A stretch of 64,000 bases of DNA, taken from positions 62,001 through 126,000 of the forward strand of contig NZ_CP061179.1 of the NCBI RefSeq assembly GCF_017355405.1, given 5' to 3'. Under the pieces are notes generated by a model, which saw only the letters and a list, made by a program, of their open reading frames with translations, ran no database searches and was not told the DNA's origin. This stretch comes from Roseomonas haemaphysalidis. GTDB taxonomy: Bacteria > Pseudomonadota > Alphaproteobacteria > Acetobacterales > Acetobacteraceae. Shown piece by piece: positions 40,979-49,876 of this stretch (within the stretch, counting starts at the first letter, position 1; every line of letters starts with the position of its first letter). Position numbers and translations under genes: made by a program.

Positions 40979-42331
40979 TCAGTCGGACAATGCGACATGC
41001 CCACGCGCTTCGCGTGGCGGACGGGGAAGGCCAAGATGGTCGCGCAAGGTCGAACCACTATAGGCAGTGCGAAATAAACCACGTCGCTGGAGAAGGGGAA
41101 CCACGAGGTTGGTGAAGGCCTCAAATCCTGCTGGGAAGGTGGGCGGCATGACGTTGAAGCCGTCGGCACCGCCGCCTTCAAACCATTCCTGCATGTGGTC
41201 CGCCACCTCCTCCGCGCTGCCCACGACCATGCTGTGGCCGCGGGATACGGCGATCCGTTCGTAGAGCTGCCGGATGCTGAGGTTCTCTCGGCGTGCCAGG
41301 TCAGCGATGACCCGAAGCCGTGCCTTGCCGACATCTGTATCGGGCAGTTCGGGCAGGGGACCATCGACATCATATGGCGTGAAGTCGAAGCCGCCGGTCA
41401 GGAAGGACAGGAGGGACAGGCCGACATCCGGATGCAGGAGCTTTTGCAGGACGGCCATCTGGTCCTCCGCTTCTGCTCGGGAGGGTGCGACCACGGGAAA
41501 AAAGCCCGGCATGACCTTGACGGCAGCGGCGTCGCGGCCCTGGCCCGCCACACGCGCCTTGATGTCAGCGTAGAAGGCCTGCGCCTCCGGCAAGGTCTGA
41601 CTGACTGAGAAGATCACCTCCGCCTGTCGTGCCGCGAGATCCCGCCCGGCATCGGAGCCACCGGCCTGCACCAGCACGGGATAGCCTTGTGGCGGGCGGG
41701 ACAGGTTCAGCGGCCCGCGAACCGAAAAGTGCTCATCCTGATGATCCAGAATGTTGAGCTTGCCGGCGTCGAAATAAATGCCGCTCGCCTTGTCCTTCAA
41801 AAACGCATCGTCATCGAAGCTATCCCAAAGCCCCTTCGCGACATCCACAAAACTGGCAGCGCGGCGGTACCGATCCGCATGGGCCAGATGAGCGTCCCGC
41901 CCGAAGTTCCAGGCTTCATTGGCGTTGGACGTCGTGACGATGTTCCACCCGGCGCGGCCGCGGGAAAGATGATCCAGCGTGCCGAAGCTGCGAGCCACGT
42001 GATATGGCTCGGAATAGGTGGTGGAGCCCGTGGCAACGAGGCCAATCCGTTGGGTCACGACGGCGAGCGCCGAAAGCAGGGCTATCGGCTCCAGGATATG
42101 CTCGCGTGTCGTTCGGCGGACCGCCGGCCAATCAGTTTGTGGCACGCAATTGTTGTCGGCCAGAAATACCATGTCGAAGCAGGAGGCCTCCGCCAGCTTC
42201 GCAACCTGGGCATAGATGCCGAAGTCCATGGGCATTCCAGCCCAGGCATCGGCAGCGCGCCAGCCGGCGATATGGTGGCCTGTTGAAAGAAGGAAGAGGC
42301 CCAGGTGGAGCTGGCGATGGGGCGGCAGCAT
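40979..42331 (-). CDS. NtaA/SnaA/DszA-type FMNH2-dependent monooxygenase (LLM class)
   Basis: A 450-residue bacterial-luciferase-like monooxygenase of the long nitrilotriacetate/dibenzothiophene-sulfone branch. Landmarks are LHLGLFLLSTGHHIAGWR, FDMVFLADNN, VTQRIGLVATGSTTYSEPYH, LDHLSRGRAGWNIVTTSNA and GYPVLVQAGGSDAGRDLAA. Such enzymes need reduced FMN from a partner reductase and hydroxylate aminopolycarboxylates or organosulfur compounds; no reductase gene is adjacent. It is the first gene of a two-gene unit with the Bug receptor. The substrate is unknown but is probably the Bug ligand. Confidence 0.9.
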   Translation of the reverse strand: MLPPHRQLHLGLFLLSTGHHIAGWRAADAWAGMPMDFGIYAQVAKLAEASCFDMVFLADNNCVPQTDWPAVRRTTREHILEPIALLSALAVVTQRIGLVATGSTTYSEPYHVARSFGTLDHLSRGRAGWNIVTTSNANEAWNFGRDAHLAHADRYRRAASFVDVAKGLWDSFDDDAFLKDKASGIYFDAGKLNILDHQDEHFSVRGPLNLSRPPQGYPVLVQAGGSDAGRDLAARQAEVIFSVSQTLPEAQAFYADIKARVAGQGRDAAAVKVMPGFFPVVAPSRAEAEDQMAVLQKLLHPDVGLSLLSFLTGGFDFTPYDVDGPLPELPDTDVGKARLRVIADLARRENLSIRQLYERIAVSRGHSMVVGSAEEVADHMQEWFEGGGADGFNVMPPTFPAGFEAFTNLVVPLLQRRGLFRTAYSGSTLRDHLGLPRPPREARGHVALSD

Positions 42332-42944
42332 GATATCTCCGACCAGATGATGCGTTGCCGGTGCAAACGCTAAATCGTTCTATGCACCGATATATTGTGT
42401 AGTCCAGTTTCCGCGGCGCAGTGGGATTTGGTAGACATGCAGCAATGATATCGTCGCGTTTCCCGGCGATCCGTATCAGACCCACAACGCGTCCGGGCCG
42501 AGATGTTTTGTCCACATCCGTGTGAGCGCATGAACAACTGGCCAGATGGTGTTTCCGTGACGCCGTAGGTCTTCGGCAGGGGGCTGGATGGTGGCTTTCT
42601 GAGAAGCCGGACCGAAAGTCGTTTCGCGGTCATTCGGAGATTTTCCAGTGAAGCGCTTCGTTCCTTCGTTCGACGACGAAATGCTAGTGCCCATTCAGCC
42701 TCTCTATCAGGCAGATGGCCGGTGTTCCCAGAATGCCGAATGATACTCACCTGCCGTGACAGCCTTCCGCGACGGCCGGATACACGACGGCTGCCGCGCT
42801 GAATGCGGTGGTCACTGAAGAATATGAAGTGATCGGCGCCGGATCAGTGCTCACCTCGAGTAGAGGGTCCGCCGGCACCATTGCCTGTGGGAAAGCGAAG
42901 CTGGGCCGACGGGGTGATCCAAGCTGTGCTCCTGATGTCCATAT
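42332..42944. other. Long spacer without a convincing gene
   Basis: Divergent spacer between the monooxygenase and the orphan binding protein gene. Two minus-strand frames (about 42476-42694 and 42747-42986) are open, but neither resembles a known family nor has a good ribosome site. The stretch is less GC-rich than its flanks. It must contain the monooxygenase promoter near 42350-42450. Confidence 0.5.
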
Positions 42945-42992
42945 AGTCAATTTTTGTGGAAATATTGACTGAATGGGCGGATGCAATCTAGG
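42945..42992 (+). promoter_or_regulatory. Candidate promoter with overlapping dyad before the orphan binding-protein gene
   Basis: AGTCAAT (42945-42951) and ATTGACT (42964-42970) form a 7-base inverted repeat with 12 bases between. The right arm contains TTGACT, a good -35 hexamer (42965-42970), with TCTAGG 16 bases later as a weak -10. A regulator binding the dyad would cover the -35. It lies 74-121 bases before the gene start. Confidence 0.4.
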
Positions 42993-43065
42993 CTTCCGGT
43001 CGAACAGGAGCTTGGCACTGTGCCGGCGCCGTGTCCCCTTTGCCTGAAGCCGGAGAATAGCTCAG

Positions 43066-44649
43066 ATGTTGCGCCGCAGCCTGCTGATGACCGCCGCCGC
43101 CTCGGGCGCCATGTTGTCCATGCCCTCGCTCGTGGCGGCGCAGGGTCAGCGGGTGCTGAAGTTCATTCCCCAGGCCGACCTCGCGGTGCTGGACCCAGTC
43201 TGGACCACCGCCTACGTCACCCGCAACCACGCCTACATGGTGTTCGACACCCTGTTCGGCATGGACGCCAACCTGCGCCCGGTGCCGCAGATGGCGGAAG
43301 GCGCGGCGGCGGAGGATGGCGGCAAGCTGTGGCGCATCACGCTGCGCCCGGGCCTGCGCTTCCATGACGGTCAGCCCGTGCTGGCACGGGATTGCGTGGC
43401 CAGCATCCGGCGCTGGGCCAAGCGTGACGCCTTTGGCCAGGCGTTGATGGCGGCCACCGACGAGCTGTCCGCGGCCGACGACCGCACGGTGGTGTTCCGC
43501 ATGAAGGCGCCCTTCCCGCTGCTGCCCAACGCGCTGGGCAAGGCGCCGTCGCTGATGTGCGCCATCATGCCGGAGCGGCTGGCGCAGACCGATGCCTTCA
43601 CGCAGGTGACGGAGATGGTCGGCTCCGGCCCCTTCCGTTTCAAGGCGGATGAGCGCGTGGCCGGCGCCCGCGTCGTGTACGAGAAGTTCGCCGACTACAA
43701 GCCGCGCGAGGGCGGCACCCCCGGCTGGACCGGTGGCCCCAAGGTCGTGCATTTCGACCGCGTTGAATGGAACGTGGTGCCGGACCCGGCCACGGCGGCC
43801 GGCGCGCTGCAAAGCGGCGAAGCTGACTGGTGGGAGTTCCCGCTGCACGACCTGCTGCCGATGCTCAGGCGCGGCCGCAACGTGAAGGTGGAGATCACCG
43901 ACCCCACCGGGCTGATCCCGACCATGCGCATGAACACCTTGTCCAAGCCCTTCGACAATCCGGCCATCCGTCGCGCCCTGCTCGGCGCCATCGTGCAGGA
44001 CGACTTCATGCAGGCGCAGGTGGGCGACAATCCGGACCTGTACCGCACCGGCGTCGGTGTGTTCTGCCCCGGCACGCCCATGGCCAGCGACACCGGCATG
44101 GCGACTCTCACCGGCCCGCGCGACCTGGACAAGGTGCGCAAGGCCATCCAGGACGCCGGCTACAAGGGCGAGAAGGTGGTGATGCTGGCGGGGCAGGACG
44201 TGCCCAACGTCAAGAATGCCTGCGATGTCGCCGCCGACATGATGCAGAAGGTGGGGCTGAACGTCGAATACCAGGCGGTGGACTGGGGCACCGTGATCCA
44301 GCGCCGCTCCAGCAAGGAGCCGACGGACAAAGGCGGTTGGAGCTGCTACTGCTCCTCCTGGGCAGGAATGGACCAGCTGGACCCGGCGGGGCACCTGATG
44401 CTGCGCGGCAATGGCAGCTTCTTCGGCTGGCCGCAGAGCGAGCGGCTGGAGACCCTGCGCGACCAGTGGTTCGCCGCACCCGACCTCGCCGCGCAGAAGA
44501 AGGTGGCGGAGGACATCCAGCGCCAAGCGCTGGAAGTGGATGCGCCCTACCTGCCCTTCGGGCAGTACATCCAGCCGACGGCCTATCGGTCCGACCTGCA
44601 GGGCATCCTGCCGGGCTTCGCGACCTTCTGGAACGTCCGGCGCGGCTGA
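43066..44649 (+). CDS. Peptide/nickel-type ABC substrate-binding protein (orphan)
   Basis: A 527-residue SBP_bac_5 receptor with signal peptide (LRRSLLMTAAASGAMLSMPS, then LVAAQ). The mature part has LKFIPQADLAVLDPVWTT, GLRFHDGQPVLARDCVASI, SGPFRFKADERVAG and FDNPAIRRALLGAI. GGAGA lies before ATG 43066. No permease or ATPase gene is adjacent; it is convergent with the FGGY kinase gene, six bases away, so it must share a transporter encoded elsewhere. The proximity to the polyol/glycerol-phosphate-like enzymes may be accidental. Confidence 0.9.
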   Translation: MLRRSLLMTAAASGAMLSMPSLVAAQGQRVLKFIPQADLAVLDPVWTTAYVTRNHAYMVFDTLFGMDANLRPVPQMAEGAAAEDGGKLWRITLRPGLRFHDGQPVLARDCVASIRRWAKRDAFGQALMAATDELSAADDRTVVFRMKAPFPLLPNALGKAPSLMCAIMPERLAQTDAFTQVTEMVGSGPFRFKADERVAGARVVYEKFADYKPREGGTPGWTGGPKVVHFDRVEWNVVPDPATAAGALQSGEADWWEFPLHDLLPMLRRGRNVKVEITDPTGLIPTMRMNTLSKPFDNPAIRRALLGAIVQDDFMQAQVGDNPDLYRTGVGVFCPGTPMASDTGMATLTGPRDLDKVRKAIQDAGYKGEKVVMLAGQDVPNVKNACDVAADMMQKVGLNVEYQAVDWGTVIQRRSSKEPTDKGGWSCYCSSWAGMDQLDPAGHLMLRGNGSFFGWPQSERLETLRDQWFAAPDLAAQKKVAEDIQRQALEVDAPYLPFGQYIQPTAYRSDLQGILPGFATFWNVRRG

Positions 44650-44655
44650 GGCCGC

Positions 44656-46083
44656 TCAGCCGCCCGGCCAGCCCCGCGCCAGTTCCACGGCGCGGGCGAA
44701 GCGGGCGTGCAGCGCGGCGGGAACCGGCGCTTCCGGCAGCACGCGGCGGGTGCCGTCGGGCGCCGGGCGCTCCGGGCGGCCCAGCGCTTCCAGGCACAGG
44801 TGCAGCACGCCCAGCGCCGTGACATCGGCGGAGCCCGCGACCTCCACGGGCGCATCGAGCGCATCCGCCAGGAATTGGGTGAAGTAGCCGCTGCGGCTCA
44901 GCCCGCCATCCACCGCGATGCGCCCGGTGCCGCCGCCCAGCGCGCCGTGCAGGCTCCGCACCAGCTCCGCCGCCCGCAACGCGATGCCTTCCAGCACGGC
45001 ACGCCGCAGATCCGCCGGGCCGGTGGACAGGTCGAGCCCCAGCCAGGTGCCGCGCGTCGCCCGGTCCCAGTGCGGGCTGCCCAGCCCGGCCAGCGCCGGC
45101 ACGAAGGCCAGCCCGCGCTGGATGGCGCTGGGGCCGGTGAAGCCGTCCAGCTCCGCATGGCCGCCGGGCAACAGGCCGCAGTCGCGCAGCCATTCCACGG
45201 CGGCGCCGGCGGTCAGCATGCCGCCGTCCAGCGCAAAGAGCGGCGGCTGGCCTTCCATCTGCCAGGCACAGGTGGGCAGCAGCCCGCCGGTGTTGTCGGA
45301 AACGGGCGCGGCACCGGTCAGGCCCAGTGCGAAGGCACCGGTGCCGAAGGTGATCTTGAGATCCCCCGCCGCGCGGCAGCCATGGCCGAACAGCGAGGCC
45401 TGCTGGTCCACGACGCTGGCCACCACCCGGGCACCGCCGGCTGTCACGCCGAAGTCGCCGGTGGTGGGGCGGATCTCCGGCAGGCATTCCACCGGCACGC
45501 CGAAGGCGGCGCAGAGCTCCGCATCCCAGCACAGGCGCCGCAGGTCCATCAGGCTGGTGCGGGAAGCGGTGGACGGGTCCGTGGCGCACCAACCGGCCAG
45601 CCGGTGCAGAAAGAAGGCGTCGCTGGTGCCGAGCCGCAGCCGACCCTGGCGCAGCAGCGCGCGGGCGCCCTCGGCATGGTCCAGCAGCCAGCGCAGCTTG
45701 CCGGCGGAGAAATAGGCGTCCAGCGGCAGGCCGGCGCGTTCCAGCGTCAGGGCTTCCACGCCCTGGGCCTTGAGGCGGGCCAGGGCATCGGCGGTGCGCT
45801 CGTCCTGCCAGACGATGGCGTGGTGCAGCGGCTGGCCGGTTTCGGCGTCCCAGGCCACCACCGTTTCGCCCTGGTTGGCCAGCCCGACGGCGGCGCAGGG
45901 GCCGGCGAGGCGGAGCAACTCCCCCAAGTGCGACAGGATTTCTCCGGCGTCGTGTTCCACCCAGCCGGGGCGGGGCCGGATCTGCCGGTGCTTGCGTTGC
46001 CCCACCAGGGTGAGCCCACCATCCCGCCACAGATAGGCCTTGCTGGAGGTGGTGCCCTGGTCGAGCGCCAGCACCCCGCTCAT
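44656..46083 (-). CDS. FGGY-family carbohydrate/polyol kinase
   Basis: A 475-residue sugar kinase opening LALDQGTTSSKAYLW (phosphate-binding loop). It contains GLANQGETVVAWDAETGQPL, IVWQDERTADALARL (the substrate-binding WQDxR block of glycerol kinase-like proteins), FGTGAFALGLTG and the C-terminal IAVDGGLSRSGYFTQFLAD with a DGG adenosine motif. It resembles glycerol and xylulose kinases. It is last in a minus-strand operon after GlpA-like and GlpB-like flavoproteins under a DeoR regulator, which favours glycerol or another polyol. The start overlaps the preceding gene in ATGA. Confidence 0.88.
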   Translation of the reverse strand: MSGVLALDQGTTSSKAYLWRDGGLTLVGQRKHRQIRPRPGWVEHDAGEILSHLGELLRLAGPCAAVGLANQGETVVAWDAETGQPLHHAIVWQDERTADALARLKAQGVEALTLERAGLPLDAYFSAGKLRWLLDHAEGARALLRQGRLRLGTSDAFFLHRLAGWCATDPSTASRTSLMDLRRLCWDAELCAAFGVPVECLPEIRPTTGDFGVTAGGARVVASVVDQQASLFGHGCRAAGDLKITFGTGAFALGLTGAAPVSDNTGGLLPTCAWQMEGQPPLFALDGGMLTAGAAVEWLRDCGLLPGGHAELDGFTGPSAIQRGLAFVPALAGLGSPHWDRATRGTWLGLDLSTGPADLRRAVLEGIALRAAELVRSLHGALGGGTGRIAVDGGLSRSGYFTQFLADALDAPVEVAGSADVTALGVLHLCLEALGRPERPAPDGTRRVLPEAPVPAALHARFARAVELARGWPGG

Positions 46084-47279
46084 GCCAGCTCCACCGTGAC
46101 GCCGGAGGCGCCGTCCAGCAGGTCGGTATCCAGCGGGATCGTCACGCGGCGTTCCGGCAGGGCGCTGATGTGGCGCTGCCACAGCACCCGCCCGCCGGCC
46201 GAAACCCGCAGCCGCCCCTGCTGGGCCGTGCCAACCCGCGCCAGCAGGCGCACCCGCCCTTCCCCCGGCAGCACGCGCTGTGGATACACGTAGCGCAGCG
46301 CGCCGGCCGCCTGCACCGCCACAGCGGCATCGGGCGGCGGCAGGGTGCCGCCCAGGGCCCGCAGCATGCTGCGCGCGGCGGCAGCGCCTTCCTGCGCGGC
46401 GGCGCCGGAATGTTCCACCGGGCGCAGCACGTTGCCGGCGGCAAAGAAGGCGGGGTCGGAACAGCGCCAATGCGTGTCGATGGCCGGGCCGCCCGTGCCA
46501 CTGTCCATCGCCAGATGCGCCGCGCGCGCCAGCGAGGCTTCCGGCACGAAGCGGCCGGACAGGATGACGCCGTCGCAGGCGATGCGCTCCCGCTGGCCGT
46601 CGCGCTCCACCACCACGGCTTCCACGCGGGGCTGGCCTTCCACGGCCACCAGGCGCGTCCGGGTCAGGACGGGCACGCGCAGCAGCAGCCGCGCCACCCA
46701 GTCGCCCGGGCGGCGGGCGGTGATGCGGTCCTCGGGCTCGATCATGGCCACCGGGCGGATGCCGGCGTGGCGGGCGGTGAGCAGGGCGGAAAACGACACC
46801 AGCTCCGTGCCCAGGATCACCGGACGGTGAAAAGGCCGCAGGCCGCCGGCATACACCATTTCCTGGAACGCGCCGGTGCTGACCACGCCCCAGGGGCGGG
46901 TGCCGGACAGCAGCCGGGCGCTGCGCGGCATCTCGCGGATGCCGGCGGCCAGCAGCACGGCGCGGGCCCGCAGCGTCTCCATGCCCGCGCCCGTGCTGAC
47001 CTCCACCCCGCCGCCGGGCTGCAGCCCCACGACGCTGGCGTTGGTGCGGATCTCGGCACCGGACGCCGCGTGCACCAGTTCCCGCGCGTAGCGGGGGCCG
47101 TTCCACAGGCGGTGAAAGTCCAGCATGCCCCAGCCTGGATGCGCCGCGAAGCGCGGCAGGCCGCCGGCCTCCGGGTTGCGTTCCAGCACCAGCACGTCTT
47201 GCAGCCCGGCGCTGATCAGGGTCCGCGCGGCGGTGAGGCCGGCCGGGCCGCCGCCGATGATGATGACCGGGCGCGTCAT
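46080..47279 (-). CDS. FAD/NAD(P)-dependent oxidoreductase, GlpB/HcnB/OoxA-like
   Basis: A 399-residue flavoprotein. The N-terminal dinucleotide motif is VIIIGGGPAGLTAARTL; a second NAD-binding region begins VILGTELVSFSALLTAR, and a late FAFAAGN-like block occurs at FFAAGNVLRPVEHSG. It is the pyridine-nucleotide-disulfide-type partner seen next to a GlpA-like subunit in multi-subunit dehydrogenases (anaerobic glycerol-3-phosphate, opine and proline dehydrogenases). The start overlaps the GlpA-like stop by four bases and its stop overlaps the kinase start by four. It probably passes electrons from the neighbouring subunit. Specific substrate unknown. Confidence 0.85.
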   Translation of the reverse strand: MTRPVIIIGGGPAGLTAARTLISAGLQDVLVLERNPEAGGLPRFAAHPGWGMLDFHRLWNGPRYARELVHAASGAEIRTNASVVGLQPGGGVEVSTGAGMETLRARAVLLAAGIREMPRSARLLSGTRPWGVVSTGAFQEMVYAGGLRPFHRPVILGTELVSFSALLTARHAGIRPVAMIEPEDRITARRPGDWVARLLLRVPVLTRTRLVAVEGQPRVEAVVVERDGQRERIACDGVILSGRFVPEASLARAAHLAMDSGTGGPAIDTHWRCSDPAFFAAGNVLRPVEHSGAAAQEGAAAARSMLRALGGTLPPPDAAVAVQAAGALRYVYPQRVLPGEGRVRLLARVGTAQQGRLRVSAGGRVLWQRHISALPERRVTIPLDTDLLDGASGVTVELA

Positions 47280-48670
47280 CGCGCCGCCTCCGCCAGCCCG
47301 GGCAGGTGCGGTGACGCGATCTCCAGGACCCGGCGGGTGCAGTAGAAGCCCTGGCAGCGCCCCATCATGCAGCGGGTGCGCCGCTTCAGCCCGCCCAGGT
47401 CGCCCGCGGGCAGCGGGCCTTCCAGCGCCGCCACGATCTCGGCGCGCGTCACCATCTCGCAATGGCAGACGATCTCGTCCCGGCCGGGCTGCTGCCAGGG
47501 GCGGGGCAGTGCCTCGGCCAGGTTGGGAACGGGGGTCCAGATGGGTTCGGGCGGCGGCGGCAGGGGGCCGAAATGCTGCTCGTAGAGCCGGAGCAGAAAT
47601 GCCGCGATGCCCAGCGAGCCCGTCAACCCCGTGGAGCGGATGCCGCCCACCGTGACCCAGCGCTGCTCCGCCAGCGCCTCGATCTGGTAGTCCTTGAACT
47701 GCGTGGCGGGGCGCAGGCCGGCATAGGTGGCGGTGACCGGCTCGGCCGCCAGGGACGGGATCATGCGTGCGCCCTGCCGCACCAGCGTGGCCAGTGCCTC
47801 CTCCTCCACCGTGGCGGTGTCGCGGTCGGTCTGCTCCTCGGCCGTGGGGCCGACCAGGAGGTTGCCGAAGGCGGTGCGGCTGATCACCACGCCCTTGGTG
47901 CGCTCGTTGGGCACCGGCAGGATGATGGCGTGGGCCAGGGCGTGGGCGGTCTTGTCCAGCACCACGAACTGCCCCTTGCGCGGGCGGATCTCGAAGGGGC
48001 TGGGGCGGGCGATGGCTTCCACGATGTCGCCCTGGTTGCCGGCGCAGTTCACCACCACCCCGGCGCGCAGCGGCCCGGCGGAGGTTTGCAGCAACCAGCC
48101 CGTGCCATGCCGCGTGCCACCCGTCACGGCGGTGCCGCGCAGCAGGGTGCCGCCATGCGCCAGCGCCTGGTGGGCATAGGCCAGCGGGGCGGACCAGGCG
48201 TCGATCACCGCCTCCCCCGGCACCAGCACGCCGCCCAGCAGGTCCGGCGCCAGATGCGGTTCGCGTGCCCGCACCTCATCAGCGGTGATCTGCCGCACGT
48301 CGTCCACCCCGTTGGCATGGGCGCGGGCGACGATGCCGGGCAGCGCGGCGAGGTCGGCTTCCGTCCAGGCCACCACGATGGCCGTGGTTTGCAGCAGCGG
48401 CAGGCCCAGCTTGGCGTGGATGGCGCGGTAGCGGGCATAGCCTTCCCGCATCAGGGCAGATTCCAGGCTGCCCGGCACGGCGTCGAAGCCGGTATGCAGC
48501 AGGGCACTATTGGCCTTGCTAGCGCCGCTCAGGATGTCCGCCCCACGTTCCAGCAGCGCCACCCGAAGGCCCGCCATGCTGTATTCCCGGAAGGCCGCGC
48601 AGCCCACCACCCCGGCGCCGATGATGGCGATGTCGAAGGAAGGGTGCTGTTCAGCCTGCGCGTCGGTCAT
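47276..48670 (-). CDS. FAD-dependent glycerol-3-phosphate dehydrogenase-like protein with C-terminal BFD-type iron-sulfur domain
   Basis: About 464 residues. The DAO-type FAD fold begins IAIIGAGVVGCAAFREYSM, followed by LLERGADILSGASKANSAL (LHTGFDA), typical of GlpA/GlpD/YgaF. The last third carries a BFD-like [2Fe-2S] domain with CHCEMVTRAEI and RTRCMMGRCQGFYC, as in GlpA. Start choices are ATG 48679, 48676 and 48670; 48670 best fits the family. A perfect palindrome lies directly upstream. It is the first gene of an operon with the GlpB-like flavoprotein and FGGY kinase, giving a module able to phosphorylate a polyol and oxidise the phosphate or a related alcohol. Confidence 0.87.
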   Translation of the reverse strand: MTDAQAEQHPSFDIAIIGAGVVGCAAFREYSMAGLRVALLERGADILSGASKANSALLHTGFDAVPGSLESALMREGYARYRAIHAKLGLPLLQTTAIVVAWTEADLAALPGIVARAHANGVDDVRQITADEVRAREPHLAPDLLGGVLVPGEAVIDAWSAPLAYAHQALAHGGTLLRGTAVTGGTRHGTGWLLQTSAGPLRAGVVVNCAGNQGDIVEAIARPSPFEIRPRKGQFVVLDKTAHALAHAIILPVPNERTKGVVISRTAFGNLLVGPTAEEQTDRDTATVEEEALATLVRQGARMIPSLAAEPVTATYAGLRPATQFKDYQIEALAEQRWVTVGGIRSTGLTGSLGIAAFLLRLYEQHFGPLPPPPEPIWTPVPNLAEALPRPWQQPGRDEIVCHCEMVTRAEIVAALEGPLPAGDLGGLKRRTRCMMGRCQGFYCTRRVLEIASPHLPGLAEAAR

Positions 48671-48682
48671 GCCCATCATATA

Positions 48683-48696
48683 TGACCGATCGGTCA
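48683..48696. promoter_or_regulatory. Perfect palindrome TGACCGATCGGTCA, candidate operator of the glycerol-phosphate-like operon
   Basis: A 14-base perfect palindrome lies 12 bases before the GlpA-like start (48670) in the gap after the DeoR gene. Its left extension ATATGACCG (48680-48688) recurs inverted as CGGTCATAT around 48722-48730, so a second half-site is present. This is probably the repressor target that controls the three-gene operon. Confidence 0.6.
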
Positions 48697-48724
48697 AAAG
48701 CGGCCAGACTGAATGTTGATTCGG

Positions 48725-49489
48725 TCATATTTCGGTTGATGCCAGGATCACCTCCACCCCCGCCCCCCGCAGGGCGGCCAGCAGCGGCGGCGCGGGTGCG
48801 CGGTCGGTCACCAGCCGGCCCAGGCGCGACAGGGGGCACAGGTGGAACAGGGCGGCCCGGTCGAACTTGCTGGAATCCGCCAGCACCGTGACCTGCCGGC
48901 TGCGCTCGATCATGGACCGTGCGATCTCGGCTTCCTCCAGGTCGAAGTCGTGCACGCCGCTCGCGGTGATGCCACCCACCGTCAGCACCGCGTGGTCCGG
49001 CTGAAAGCCGGCGAGTTGCTGCAACACGAGCGGGCCGATGTTCTCGCCTGCCTCATGCCGGTGCTCGCCGCCCAGTAGGAAGGCCCGGTTGCCGTTGCGT
49101 GACATCTGTTGCGCGATGCCGACGGAATTGGTGATCACCGTCAGCCCGTCCCGCCGCGCCAGCGCCGTCGCGAAGGCGAGTGTGGTGGAACCCGTGTCCA
49201 CGAACAGCGTGTCACCCGGCGCGAACAGCCGGGCAGCCGCCGTGCCGATCGCTTGCTTGGCCGACTGGTTCTCGGCCATGCGCAGGGCAAAGGCGTCCTC
49301 CGCCATCCGGTCGGGCAGCATGGCGCCGCCGTGGAACTTGTGCAGCCTGTCGCGGGCGGCGAGGTCTGTCAGGTCCCGGCGAATCGTTTCTTGTGATGCC
49401 CCAAGCTGTCGAGCCAGTGTCTCGACGGTCATTCGCCGATGCTCGACCAGCAGTTCAACAATACGATCGCGACGTTCAGAAACGCGCAT
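48725..49489 (-). CDS. DeoR-family transcriptional regulator (GlpR-like)
   Basis: A 254-residue regulator. The N-terminal helix-turn-helix reads RVSERRDRIVELLVEHRRMT, then LARQLGASQETIRRDLTDLA and LHKFHGGAML. The sugar-phosphate isomerase-like sensor domain has GDTLFVDTGSTTLAFA and later ANSVGIAQQMS-type blocks and DSSKFDRAALFHLC. These proteins repress sugar or glycerol catabolic genes until a phosphorylated sugar binds. It lies just upstream of the GlpA-like, GlpB-like and kinase operon on the same strand and probably represses it through the palindrome at 48683-48696. Confidence 0.88.
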   Translation of the reverse strand: MRVSERRDRIVELLVEHRRMTVETLARQLGASQETIRRDLTDLAARDRLHKFHGGAMLPDRMAEDAFALRMAENQSAKQAIGTAAARLFAPGDTLFVDTGSTTLAFATALARRDGLTVITNSVGIAQQMSRNGNRAFLLGGEHRHEAGENIGPLVLQQLAGFQPDHAVLTVGGITASGVHDFDLEEAEIARSMIERSRQVTVLADSSKFDRAALFHLCPLSRLGRLVTDRAPAPPLLAALRGAGVEVILASTEI

Positions 49490-49876
49490 AAGGCTTTCTC
49501 CAGGGCTGCCTGGTTATACCCGGTCTGCGCACTGCGTAAAAATCTGGCGGTCTTCGCGTCAGTATGGGATCGGCCCATGAAGCGGGGCCACAGTCCGGCG
49601 TATGAGGCAGGCGGAAAGACGAAAACCGCTATGATCGACGCTCGACAGTGTGGCGTTGTGTGTTTTCCAACCTGTTAGCATGCCATTCCTGCATCCCGCA
49701 GATCATGCTGCAAAATTTGCCCACGCTCTCGCAGTTACCCCGTCTCAACGCAGGCCGCGGCGGCTGCTTGGTTCACGGCCAGAGCTTGAGGCTCAGCCCC
49801 GCCCGCTCCGTCGCGACACCATCCGACCCGTGGCCAGATGGAGCGCGGGGTGTCAGCCTTTGACGGGCAACATCCG
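49490..49876. other. Spacer without a gene, probable 3' end of the 12-gene operon and promoter of the DeoR gene
   Basis: No convincing frame is seen. TGACGG and CCGTCA (49861-49866 and 49874-49879) form a small stem overlapping the RutA-like stop codon; there is no T-run, so it is only a weak terminator candidate. The other end must hold the DeoR promoter. Confidence 0.45.

Noticed and set aside
42476..42986. Two minus-strand frames in the long divergent spacer
   Set aside because: No recognisable domain, poor starts and composition unlike neighbouring genes; treated as non-coding.
44656..47106. Very long minus-strand frame extending the kinase upstream by about 340 residues
   Set aside because: The extra part lies over the flavoprotein gene in a different frame and is Arg/Gly-rich shadow sequence; the kinase starts at 46083.
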